From positions 139,808 through 203,807 of the forward strand of contig DFXK01000014.1 in NCBI GenBank assembly GCA_002383165.1: 64,000 nucleotides of DNA, given 5' to 3'. Both the position numbers and the translations under genes were made by a program. This DNA comes from Flavobacteriales bacterium UBA4110 (lineage in GTDB: Bacteria > Bacteroidota > Bacteroidia > Flavobacteriales > Weeksellaceae). The notes under the pieces were generated by a model. The model was not told the origin of the DNA, searched no databases, and saw only the letters and a list, made by a program, of their open reading frames with translations. Numbering within the stretch: position 1 is the first letter of the stretch; the number at the start of each line of letters is the position of its first letter. Positions 25,719-33,501 of the stretch are shown one piece after another.

Positions 25719-25919
25719 ATGAGAATTTTAATCTACCCAAAAGATGTGGCGATACTCTTGGGCTATTCGGAAGGTCATGCACGAAGAATATACAGAAAAA
25801 TCAAAAATGAACTTCAAAAAGAAAAAAAGGATAAGCTGTCCATAGTAGAATTTTGTAATTATATGAACCTCTCAGAGCTGGACGTTCGCAAATGCCTAAA
25901 TCTCGTCCCTCGTAAGTAA
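25719..25919 (+). CDS. Small helix-turn-helix protein
   Basis: A 66-residue protein. The ATG at 25719 is chosen because the longer frame to 25638 runs through non-coding sequence and the N-terminus MRILIYPKDVAILLGYSEGH then begins directly with an HTH-like helix pair (PKDVAILLGYSEGHARRIYRKI, key residues G-Y-S and R-R). The C-terminal half (LSIVEFCNYMNLSELDVRKCL) reads as a second small helical unit. Such proteins usually bind DNA; targets are unknown. It is followed at once by a terminator, so it stands alone. Confidence 0.7.
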   Translation: MRILIYPKDVAILLGYSEGHARRIYRKIKNELQKEKKDKLSIVEFCNYMNLSELDVRKCLNLVPRK

Positions 25920-25929
25920 TCCCCTAACA

Positions 25930-25958
25930 CCGTCCTCAATAAAAGGACGGTTTTTTTT
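25930..25958 (+). terminator. Rho-independent terminator of the small HTH gene
   Basis: CCGTCCT (25930-25936), loop CAATAAA, AGGACGG (25944-25950) and eight T. Eleven bases after the stop codon. Confidence 0.92.
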
Positions 25959-26118
25959 ATCACCGGCAGGTGCTAGCAGAACTCTCGCGACCCACCACAA
26001 AACCAACAGTGCCGGATACACAGATCTCTAAGCCTCAAATGGGTCAACCAACCCTCCAACACTAAAATCCACCAACTAAAACTCCACTCAAAAAACTATC
26101 TTTGTAAAAATTTTTTAA

Positions 26119-27333
26119 ATGGCAAAGCTTTTCCGTATTACAACTGTGCCGGTGTCTGTAGAGAAACTTCTCGGCAAGCAGCTGACGTTTATGAACCAGT
26201 TCTACGAGGTGACAGCAATATCGTCTGACAAAGAGGATCTGGAAAGAGTGGGGCAGGAGCTGGGGGTCAAAACCAAAGCCATAGAAATGACGCGGAAAAT
26301 TACCCCAATACAGGATTTGAAATCGCTTTGGCAAATGTACTGCTACCTCAAGCAGGAAAAACCGGACATCGTACACACGCATACACCCAAAGCCGGACTG
26401 ATTGGGATGATTGCAGCAAAACTGGCGGGAATTAAAGGGAGACTGCACACAGTGGCTGGATTACCATTGATGGAAACATCCGGTGTAAAAAGAAGGGTGC
26501 TGAACCTAGTAGAAAAATTAACCTACGCCTGTGCGACGAAAGTATATCCCAACTCCGATGGATTAAAGGATTTTATTTTGAAAGAGAAATTTTGCCCAAC
26601 ACATAAACTGAAAGTAATAGGCAACGGAAGTACCAATGGGATTGACACAGCTTATTTTAATCCAGCACTTTTTTCACCACAGCAGAAGAAAGAAATCAGG
26701 CAGCAATGGCAGTTGGAGGACGGTGATTTTGTATGGATCTTTGTGGGCAGACTGGTAAAGGATAAAGGAATTAACGAACTGGTAGCGGCATTCAGGCAAT
26801 TGACAGAGGAATTTAATGATTCGGAAAATAAGAATAGTACGGTAGACAATATAAGGAACAGAGCGCCCAAGCTTCTATTGGTGGGGCCATTGGAATCAGA
26901 ACTGGATCCGCTGCTGCCGGAAACATTGAGAGAGATGGAGCATAATAAAAACATCTTAACAGTAGGCTATCAAAAGGATGTTAGACCCTATCTGGCAGCG
27001 GCAGACGCCCTTATATTCCCCAGTTACAGGGAAGGATTTCCTAATGTGGTAATGCAGGCTGGAGCAATGGAACTTCCTTCTATAGTTACCGATATCAATG
27101 GCTGTAACGAAATTATTAAAAATAACGAAAATGGTATGATTATTTCTGTGAAAAATAAGGATCAGATTTACAATGCATTACTCAAGCTGATGGCAGACCT
27201 TTCCTTGTATAACAAAATGAAATCGCAAGCCAGAGAATACATAGTACAGCATTATGATCAGAAATTAATCTGGAATGCCATTTTAGCGGAATATCGGGAA
27301 AATGATAAAATAAGTGATGAGTCAAATGCTTAA
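26119..27333 (+). CDS. Glycosyltransferase family 4 (PglA/CapM-like)
   Basis: A 404-residue GT-B enzyme. N-terminal blocks are ITTVPVSVEKLLGKQLTFM, KPDIVHTHTPKAGLIGMIAAKLAG and GRLHTVAGLPLMETSG; the donor domain has VWIFVGRLVKDKGINELVAAF and YREGFPNVVMQAGAMELPSIVTDINGCNE, with the E-x7-type catalytic region. This arrangement is typical of transferases that add the first sugars after the initiating one. A -7 box (TATCTTTG, 26097-26104) lies just upstream, so it may be transcribed separately from the genes before the island. Confidence 0.92.
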   Translation: MAKLFRITTVPVSVEKLLGKQLTFMNQFYEVTAISSDKEDLERVGQELGVKTKAIEMTRKITPIQDLKSLWQMYCYLKQEKPDIVHTHTPKAGLIGMIAAKLAGIKGRLHTVAGLPLMETSGVKRRVLNLVEKLTYACATKVYPNSDGLKDFILKEKFCPTHKLKVIGNGSTNGIDTAYFNPALFSPQQKKEIRQQWQLEDGDFVWIFVGRLVKDKGINELVAAFRQLTEEFNDSENKNSTVDNIRNRAPKLLLVGPLESELDPLLPETLREMEHNKNILTVGYQKDVRPYLAAADALIFPSYREGFPNVVMQAGAMELPSIVTDINGCNEIIKNNENGMIISVKNKDQIYNALLKLMADLSLYNKMKSQAREYIVQHYDQKLIWNAILAEYRENDKISDESNA

Positions 27334-27356
27334 TTTTGAGCGAGATGCACGAATAA

Positions 27357-27387
27357 TTGCACATATTTTTTTTTTAATGTAACTTTG
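27357..27387 (+). promoter_or_regulatory. Promoter of the T9SS cargo gene
   Basis: TTG (27357-27359), a 20-base spacer and TAACTTTG (27380-27387) match the Bacteroidota promoter consensus. The start codon at 27403 lies 15 bases further on, consistent with a very short leader. Confidence 0.7.
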
Positions 27388-27402
27388 CAAAATATATATA
27401 TC

Positions 27403-29109
27403 ATGAAAAAAATTCTATACTTTTGGTTAGTGGTTTTCAGCATTATAACCTATAAGGCACAAACCACCACGTGGAATGGCACTTCTTGGTCCAATGGAGT
27501 TCCTAAAGATAATACTGATGTTGTAATTGCAGGAAACTATAATTCAGCAGCAAATCTAAGCGTTAGGAACTTTACAATTAATGAGGGATCTGTTTTTACT
27601 ATAAATTCTAATTATCGATTAACTATTTATGGTAATTTTATTAATAATGGGACTATAGTTGTAAATAATGATGCGGCTCTTATACAAACAAATAACGAAA
27701 GTACTTACTCAGGTTTTGGTACGGCCATCATTAGAAAAGAAGCTAATCTTAAACAGAAAGATTATAATTATTGGTGTTCTCCAGTCATTGGTCAGAATTT
27801 ATACAATTTTTCTATAGGGACGCCAACAGACTATTTCTTTAGATATAAGGAATCTAATGATAGATTCGAAACAACAGGTTTAAATTCCTTATCTATCTTT
27901 GAACAGGGAGTTGGTTATGCTATTAGAGGGAAGAGCAGCTACTCTCCAACAACACCAACTAAAGAAACATTCACATTTAATGGTATTCCTAATAATGGTA
28001 GAATAACTGTCACCTTGAAAAAAAGTGTAGGAGTTGATAAGGGTTACAATTTAGTAGGAAATCCTTATCCATCAAACCTTTCATTTAAAGCTTTTGCAAC
28101 TGGTTTAAATAAAAATGTAATATTTAATAAACAATGGCTTTGGACAAATTTAAATGAAGTTAGAAAGCAGCAAGGCTCTGCTTATGCTGGTAATAACTAT
28201 GCTACGTACGTAGCTTTAGTTGGTGGTGTTGGTCCCACGTATGTTTCAAATAGTATAGAAGAAATTGCTTTGAGGCCTAAAGAGAATACTAAAGTAGGGC
28301 AAGGATTTATTGTACAAGCAAAGTATGATAATGCAGTATTAATCTTTAAAAATGATATGAGATCTTTAAGCGCAAGCAACTCTGTTTTTTATAATAAATC
28401 TGAAGTAGAAGGAGATGAAGAAGATCCTGAAGAAGAAGTCGTAGATAGATATTGGTTAAAGATTGTAAATTCTGATAATATCGCCAACAATATTTTAATT
28501 GCCCACATAGCAGAAGCAACGAACAATTATGACGAAGATTATGATGCGGCATTATTTACAATGGGTAACGATACGTTCTACTCTGTGGTGGGTACCAATA
28601 AGTTGCAAATCCAGGCGCGCGCACTTCCAATTAGTGACTCGGATGTCATTCCACTGGCATACAAAACTTCTAAAGCGGGTAACTGCATTATTGCGCTCAA
28701 TGATAAAGACGGGATCTTTAAAGACAGTAATAAACCCATCTATTTAAAAGATAAAGTAACGGGTACCGTTACCAATTTGCAGGAAGGATATTATACATTC
28801 AACAGTGAGGTTCTTACAACACCTAACGATTCTAGATTTGAAATCCTTTATGCAAACAGTGTTTTAGCGGCAGATAATACATCAACAAATCAATGGATAG
28901 TTTATAAACAGGATACCGACTGGGTAGTAAGAGGCAACGATAGGATTGATGGACTGGACTTGTATGATGCATCAGGAAAGTTAGTAAGATCTGTGGCTGG
29001 AAATAATGCAGGTGAATTGAGAGTAAGTAATGTGGGGCTGACAAAAGGATTATACGTGATGAAGATCAAGACCGGCAAAGGAACCGTCACAAAAAAGTTA
29101 CTGAACTAG
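27403..29109 (+). CDS. Secreted protein with T9SS type A sorting domain
   Basis: A 568-residue exported protein. The ATG at 27403 gives a clean signal peptide (MKKILYFWLVVFSIITYKAQ). Residues of about 20-90 (TTTWNGTSWSNGVPKDNTDV and a TINEGSVFTINSNYRLTIYG segment) are a beta-helical region seen in many flavobacterial surface proteins. The C-terminus (LYDASGKLVRSVAGNNAGEL ... KGLYVMKIKTGKGTVTKKLLN, only partly written here) is a type A sorting domain that directs secretion through the outer membrane by T9SS. The first two thirds are clearly richer in AT than the last third. Closing the polysaccharide locus, it may be a surface protein linked to it; that is inference. Confidence 0.88.
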   Translation: MKKILYFWLVVFSIITYKAQTTTWNGTSWSNGVPKDNTDVVIAGNYNSAANLSVRNFTINEGSVFTINSNYRLTIYGNFINNGTIVVNNDAALIQTNNESTYSGFGTAIIRKEANLKQKDYNYWCSPVIGQNLYNFSIGTPTDYFFRYKESNDRFETTGLNSLSIFEQGVGYAIRGKSSYSPTTPTKETFTFNGIPNNGRITVTLKKSVGVDKGYNLVGNPYPSNLSFKAFATGLNKNVIFNKQWLWTNLNEVRKQQGSAYAGNNYATYVALVGGVGPTYVSNSIEEIALRPKENTKVGQGFIVQAKYDNAVLIFKNDMRSLSASNSVFYNKSEVEGDEEDPEEEVVDRYWLKIVNSDNIANNILIAHIAEATNNYDEDYDAALFTMGNDTFYSVVGTNKLQIQARALPISDSDVIPLAYKTSKAGNCIIALNDKDGIFKDSNKPIYLKDKVTGTVTNLQEGYYTFNSEVLTTPNDSRFEILYANSVLAADNTSTNQWIVYKQDTDWVVRGNDRIDGLDLYDASGKLVRSVAGNNAGELRVSNVGLTKGLYVMKIKTGKGTVTKKLLN

Positions 29110-29139
29110 GTACTTTACACAGGATAATATAAAAACAAA

Positions 29140-29163
29140 AGTCAGCGTTAGCTGGCTTTTTTT
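29140..29163 (+). terminator. Rho-independent terminator after the T9SS gene
   Basis: AGTCAGC (29140-29146), loop GTTA, GCTGGCT (29151-29157) with one G-T pair, then a T run. Confidence 0.85.
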
Positions 29164-29290
29164 GTAAGCTGTTGCGAAGTATGGTTGGTTAAGTGTCACC
29201 CTTACGCCTTTGCTGATTGGAGCAGTCACTAATTGGCATAGGATTTGTAAAACTTCCCAAATATATCGTTAATCAAAGAAATTGTTAAAG

Positions 29291-29881
29291 ATGAAAAAAG
29301 TGATGTTAGGAGCAGTAATGATAGCAGCAGGTTTATTATCGACTGCAAATGCACAAATACAGGAAGGAAACTGGATGGTGGGAAGCAGCTTGTTGTCCAG
29401 CAGATTCGGACTGAATACCGGAGCGGGTTACGATTTGGCAATTCAGCCAAAGGCAGCGTATTTTATCAAAGACAATGTAGCCTTAGGAGGATATGTAAAT
29501 CTTGGAATTAGCAAAACCACCAAAGGCAGCCCGACAGCATTTGACTACGGTGTGGGTGCATTGGGTAGATATTTCCTGTCGCCAGGCGAGCAAGGTGTTG
29601 ATAATCTCTTAAATCATGGACGTTGGTTCTTTGAAGGCAATGCAGGTATCGGAGGAAGATCAGTCGAAAATGCGGATTCTACGACTGGTTTAGATTTCGG
29701 TGTTGGACCTGGATACTCCTACTTTATCACCCCGAACATTGGACTGGAAGGGCTTGTCAAATATGTGGGCAGAACTGGTTTTGGTAATGAAGGATTAAAC
29801 TCTAATATCACCTTTAATGTAGGATTAAGCATTTTTCTTCCTACAGCGCATGCGAAGCGTCTGGCAAACGATGCAAAATAA
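29291..29881 (+). CDS. Small outer-membrane beta-barrel protein
   Basis: A 196-residue protein. The ATG at 29291 is chosen over the TTG-type start 9 bases earlier because it begins the signal peptide MKKVMLGAVMIAAGLLSTANAQ. The rest alternates beta-strand residues and glycines (GAGYDLAIQPKAAYFIKDNVALGGYVNLGI; LDFGVGPGYSYFITPNIGLEGLVKYVG) and ends in an aromatic/hydrophobic strand (FNVGLSIFLP), as in OmpW/porin-like small barrels. The last residues (TAHAKRLANDAK) extend beyond the barrel. Role unknown. Confidence 0.8.
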   Translation: MKKVMLGAVMIAAGLLSTANAQIQEGNWMVGSSLLSSRFGLNTGAGYDLAIQPKAAYFIKDNVALGGYVNLGISKTTKGSPTAFDYGVGALGRYFLSPGEQGVDNLLNHGRWFFEGNAGIGGRSVENADSTTGLDFGVGPGYSYFITPNIGLEGLVKYVGRTGFGNEGLNSNITFNVGLSIFLPTAHAKRLANDAK

Positions 29882-29905
29882 TTGCTATTGTTGTGAATAA
29901 CATAT

Positions 29906-29930
29906 AACCGGCACCTTGTCGGTTTTTTTA
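29906..29930 (+). terminator. Rho-independent terminator after the outer-membrane protein gene
   Basis: AACCG (29906-29910) pairs with CGGTT (29920-29924), with a G-T pair inside, followed by a T run. Confidence 0.75.
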
Positions 29931-29942
29931 ATTTTTATTGTT

Positions 29943-30806
29943 ATGAAATATCTAAATACAGTGTACGCCGTTCTAGAAAGGTGGTATGTCAATTTTGCAG
30001 AACTGACGCCCAGACTCATAGTCGGCTTGTTAGTTTTTATTTTCTTTCTCACTACCAGTACATATCTCAGTCGATGGTCGGTTACTTTGTTTCATAAGTT
30101 GTTTCCCAAAACAAAAAATGATTCAGTGGTAACACTCATCACAGTTTTCAAGTTTTTAATCATCCTGATGGGAACCTTTATCGCATTAGAAATAATGGGA
30201 TTTAGTGGGTTTTTCATGAAATTCCTGGGAAGTCTGGGGGTAGCTGGGGTGATTGCCGGGGTGGCACTAAAGGATCTCGTATCCAGTATGTTTTCCGGAA
30301 TGTTGGTAAATGTTGATAAAGCTTTTAAAATCGGGGACTATGTTACAATTGGCGGTAATTCCGGTACAGTTCAGGATATTGGATTGCTGACAACTAAGTT
30401 GATTACGGACGATGGTAAAAAGGTTTATATACCGAATCAGGTTATTTTTAACGCACCTTTCTTTAATATTACAGCATCGCCACAGCGCAGAATCATTATG
30501 GATTTTGAAATTCCAATTGGCGAAGATATCAACAAAGCGAGAGAAGCAGTCTTAGAGGAGATCAAAGCACTAAACCATATTGACAAAGCAGAAAATGCAG
30601 ATGTGATATTCACCAATGCAAAACAAGGACTGTTCACAATGCAGGTCAAATTCTGGGTAGAAGTGGGTTTTGATTTTGGTAAGCTAAAAAGCGAAGCGAT
30701 AGTGAAAATAAGCGACAGATTAGCACGGGAGAGAATTAGCCTGGTGACACCTACCAACATCAGCATTACCCAAAATGCAGGGGCTAATGAACCGGATAAA
30801 GCATAG
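29943..30806 (+). CDS. MscS-family mechanosensitive ion channel
   Basis: A 287-residue inner-membrane channel of small MscS size that releases solutes under hypo-osmotic shock. The start at 29943 is preferred because the longer frame reaches back through the preceding terminator. Three hydrophobic segments are visible: LIVGLLVFIFFLTTSTYL, VFKFLIILMGTFIALEIMG and the pore helix FLGSLGVAGVIAGVALKDLVSSMFSGMLV with its glycine/alanine packing pattern. The beta domain follows (FKIGDYVTIGGNSGTVQDIGLLTTKLITDDGKKVYIPNQVIF; key residues GDYV and IPN). Apparently monocistronic. Confidence 0.93.
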   Translation: MKYLNTVYAVLERWYVNFAELTPRLIVGLLVFIFFLTTSTYLSRWSVTLFHKLFPKTKNDSVVTLITVFKFLIILMGTFIALEIMGFSGFFMKFLGSLGVAGVIAGVALKDLVSSMFSGMLVNVDKAFKIGDYVTIGGNSGTVQDIGLLTTKLITDDGKKVYIPNQVIFNAPFFNITASPQRRIIMDFEIPIGEDINKAREAVLEEIKALNHIDKAENADVIFTNAKQGLFTMQVKFWVEVGFDFGKLKSEAIVKISDRLARERISLVTPTNISITQNAGANEPDKA

Positions 30807-30829
30807 TAGCACAAATATAGAATAACTAA

Positions 30830-30859
30830 AAAACCCGCTTCAATATTGAAACGGGTTTT
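30830..30859. terminator. Bidirectional terminator between the MscS gene and sucC
   Basis: AAAACCCG (30830-30837) pairs with CGGGTTTT (30852-30859) around an inner TTCAATATTGAA palindrome. A and T runs on the two sides allow it to serve both convergent genes. Confidence 0.85.
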
Positions 30860-30882
30860 GTATTGAGATAGCACTTAAATCA

Positions 30883-32073
30883 TTATGCTAAAACTTCTTT
30901 TACTTTATTAGCAGCTTCTTCCAAAGTAATTGCAGAGTGGATAGGTAATCCAGCCTCGTCAATTAATTTTTTAGCTTCTACAGCATTGGTTCCCTGTAAT
31001 CTTACGATAAGCGGTACAGGAAGACTTCCCATTGAGTGGTAAGCATCCACAACACCCTGGGCAACTCGGTCACATCTCACGATTCCTCCAAAGATGTTGA
31101 TCAAAATAGCTTTTACATTAGGATCTCTAAGGATAATTCCAAAAGCCGTCTGAACTCTTTGTGCATCAGCAGTACCACCCACGTCCAAGAAGTTAGCAGG
31201 GTTACCACCAGATAATTTGATAATATCCATCGTAGCCATCGCAAGACCAGCACCGTTTACCATACAGGCAACGTTACCATCTAGTTTTACGAAGTTAAGA
31301 CCAGCTTCTCCAGCTTCTACGTCCATTGGATCTTCTTCTCGCTTATCTCTAAGTTCAGCAAGATCTTTATGTCTGTAAAGGGCGTTGTCATCTAACGTTA
31401 CTTTCGCATCCACAGCGATAATTTTGTTGTCAGATGTTTTTAGAACAGGATTGATTTCAAAAAGTGAAGCATCAATGCCTATGTAAGCATTATATAAAGA
31501 AGTGATAAATTTTGTAAATTCTTTGAAAGCGTTTCCTTCAAGACCAAGATTGAAAGCAATTTTTCTAGCTTGGAAAGGCTGTAGCCCGTAAGCAGCATCT
31601 ATGACTTCCTTATGGATAAGGTGAGGCGTTACTTCAGCAACGTGCTCAATGTCCATTCCTCCTTCTGTAGAATAAACAACAGTGTTTTTTCCAAGAGCTC
31701 TGTCCAGAAGAATAGAAACATAAAATTCTTTAGTTTCTGTCTCTCCAGGGTAATATACATCTTCAGCTACCAAAACAGAGTTTACTTTTTTACCTTCAGC
31801 AGACGTCTGTGGCGTAATCAGCTGCATCCCGATGATGTTTCCTGCGTTTTCTTTAAGCTTATCCATATTGGGAGAAAACTTAACGCCACCACCTTTGCCA
31901 CGCCCACCAGCGTGGATCTGAGCTTTTACAACCCAACCTTGCGCACCGGTTTCAGCAGTTAGTTTTTCAGCAGCAGCTACTGCCTCATCGACATTGTTTG
32001 CAACAAAACCGCGCTGGATGTTAACGCCATATTTTGCCAAAATCTCTTTTGATTGATACTCGTGAAGATTCAT
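30883..32073 (-). CDS. sucC: Succinyl-CoA ligase (ADP-forming) beta subunit
   Basis: The beta subunit of the TCA-cycle enzyme that makes ATP (or GTP) from succinyl-CoA; 396 residues, normal length. MNLHEYQSKEILAKYGV opens the ATP-grasp domain, VKAQIHAGGRGKGGGVKF is the nucleotide-binding loop, LFEINPV and DAKVTLDDNA hold metal ligands, and FLDVGGTADAQRVQ plus INIFGGIVRCDRVAQGVV form the CoA-ligase-like domain. The alpha subunit gene sucD is not adjacent, which is common in this group. A well-formed promoter lies upstream. Confidence 0.97.
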   Translation of the reverse strand: MNLHEYQSKEILAKYGVNIQRGFVANNVDEAVAAAEKLTAETGAQGWVVKAQIHAGGRGKGGGVKFSPNMDKLKENAGNIIGMQLITPQTSAEGKKVNSVLVAEDVYYPGETETKEFYVSILLDRALGKNTVVYSTEGGMDIEHVAEVTPHLIHKEVIDAAYGLQPFQARKIAFNLGLEGNAFKEFTKFITSLYNAYIGIDASLFEINPVLKTSDNKIIAVDAKVTLDDNALYRHKDLAELRDKREEDPMDVEAGEAGLNFVKLDGNVACMVNGAGLAMATMDIIKLSGGNPANFLDVGGTADAQRVQTAFGIILRDPNVKAILINIFGGIVRCDRVAQGVVDAYHSMGSLPVPLIVRLQGTNAVEAKKLIDEAGLPIHSAITLEEAANKVKEVLA

Positions 32074-32111
32074 ATTATTTTGATTATATTATATTATGTT
32101 TATAAGATGGA

Positions 32112-32141
32112 CAAATTTAATAAAAAGACCCGGAAGTTCAA
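32112..32141 (-). promoter_or_regulatory. sucC promoter
   Basis: On the minus strand, TTG (complement of 32139-32141), a 19-base spacer and TAAATTTG (complement of 32112-32119) match the Bacteroidota consensus. The ATG of sucC lies 38 bases downstream. Confidence 0.75.
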
Positions 32142-32319
32142 GTTTATTGACCTAAAATTTAAACCTTACCGGACTTGATTTTTAACATATCTGCTTAATA
32201 TGCCTATTATTCATCATTTTTTCTAAACCAATTGGATAATGATTATTGTCAGGCTGCGGTATTAGCCTCATATCAGCAGTAAATTGGAAAACTGAAATTA
32301 GGGGTTTTTAAGGTTTGAA

Positions 32320-32640
32320 CTCATAGATTCACCAAAGACTTGAAAGTCCTTCTGCAGATGCTGCTTCGCTATGATTTTTATACGGAATGTAAAGTGTTTA
32401 TCAGTTGTATTACGAAAAACCGTATTTTTTCAAAACTTCAACTGCCTTTTTCAGAATGTCAGGATAAAGCGCATCTAAACTCTGATCTCCACAGTCGAAA
32501 TAGATTTTGTGGTTTTGAGGATTTATAAGATTTTCATTTAGACAATGAAAAACAGATTTCGGGAAAGGATTGTTTTGTGTGGTGAAAGTTCCGGTCCAAT
32601 GCCTAAAAAGACAGGCAACTCTGGCGAAATTAAAAATTTG
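32320..32640 (-). pseudogene. Remnant of an alpha/beta-hydrolase (putative esterase, PF00756 type)
   Basis: Reading the minus strand from 32640 gives VACLFRHWTGTFTTQNNPFP, then a stretch with NPQNHKIYFDCGDQSLDALY and LKKAVEVLKKYGFS before a stop at 32410-32412, and in another frame KNHSEAASAE further on. These match the C-terminal third of Fes/D-type putative esterases (typical: HWTGTF..., KIYFDYGD-TLD-LYP, and NHSE with the catalytic His). The N-terminal part with the serine nucleophile is missing and the end is broken by the stop and a frameshift. Not functional. Confidence 0.78.
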
Positions 32641-32740
32641 TAGATCTTTTATATTTTATGACAAAGATCAATTCAAACGATATAATCATCGAACTGTATT
32701 GGCAAAAATCTCTTTCATAGAATTTTTTAGATGATAGTAT

Positions 32741-32757
32741 TACTATTGTAAATAGTA
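32741..32757. promoter_or_regulatory. Candidate TetR operator
   Basis: TACTATT-GTA-AATAGTA is a perfect 7-base inverted repeat with a 3-base centre, 58 bases before the TetR-family gene. Size and position fit a TetR-dimer operator controlling the export operon. Confidence 0.55.
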
Positions 32758-32815
32758 TTGAAGCAATGTATGGTATATATTTTGCTATTAAGCAGTATAG
32801 TTATTTAAACTAATT

Positions 32816-33493
32816 ATGGAATTTCAGGTAAAATTCAAAGTCAACGAAAACTTATATGTTAAAGATCCCGAAAACAGTGAAGTTGGGCGTGCAATTGTTA
32901 AATATTCAATAGAATTGATCTACGAAACAGGTTTTGAAAGTTTTACTTTTAAAAAATTAGCCCAAAAAATCAATTCAACGGAAGCTACCGTTTACCGGTA
33001 TTTTTCATCCAAACATAAATTATTAACCTATATTCTTAATTGGTATTGGTCTTACATTGAATTCATTTCAAAACTGAGGCTTCAGGAAATCAAAGAGCCT
33101 TTGCAAAAAATGGAAAAAATCCTCCAAATCATTACGCATAATGATGCAATCGATTATAAAATTGAGGATTATGACCTGACAAAGCTTCACAACATCATTA
33201 TTGCAGAAAGTAGCAAGTCATATCTGGTAAAAGACGTAGACGAAATCAACAAAGAATTGGTATTTAATCCGCTGAAAAGTCTTTGTGGCTTTTTTGCTGA
33301 AGTGATTTCCGAAGCCAAGCCAGATTTTCCCTATCCGAGATCTTTTGCAAGTACACTTTTAGAAACTGCTCACAATCAGCAGTTTTTCAGCGAACACCTT
33401 CCGAAGCTTACGGATAATCACATCAAAAAAATAAAACATAAAAAATATGTTTTAGATTATTTACGCTTCCTTACATTTGATCAGATAAAATAA
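32816..33493 (+). CDS. TetR/AcrR family transcriptional regulator
   Basis: A 225-residue regulator. The N-terminal HTH is at about residues 25-70 (KYSIELIYETGFESFTFKKLAQKINSTEATVYRYFSSKHKLLTYIL; key part TEATVYRYF). The C-terminal ligand domain is divergent, as usual in the family. It is first in a row with an ABC transporter, an HlyD-like protein and a TolC-like protein (gaps of 8 and 4 bases, then a 20-base overlap), so it most likely controls that export system and itself, with a palindrome upstream as the probable operator. Confidence 0.9.
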   Translation: MEFQVKFKVNENLYVKDPENSEVGRAIVKYSIELIYETGFESFTFKKLAQKINSTEATVYRYFSSKHKLLTYILNWYWSYIEFISKLRLQEIKEPLQKMEKILQIITHNDAIDYKIEDYDLTKLHNIIIAESSKSYLVKDVDEINKELVFNPLKSLCGFFAEVISEAKPDFPYPRSFASTLLETAHNQQFFSEHLPKLTDNHIKKIKHKKYVLDYLRFLTFDQIK

Positions 33494-33501
33494 ATACACA
33501 A

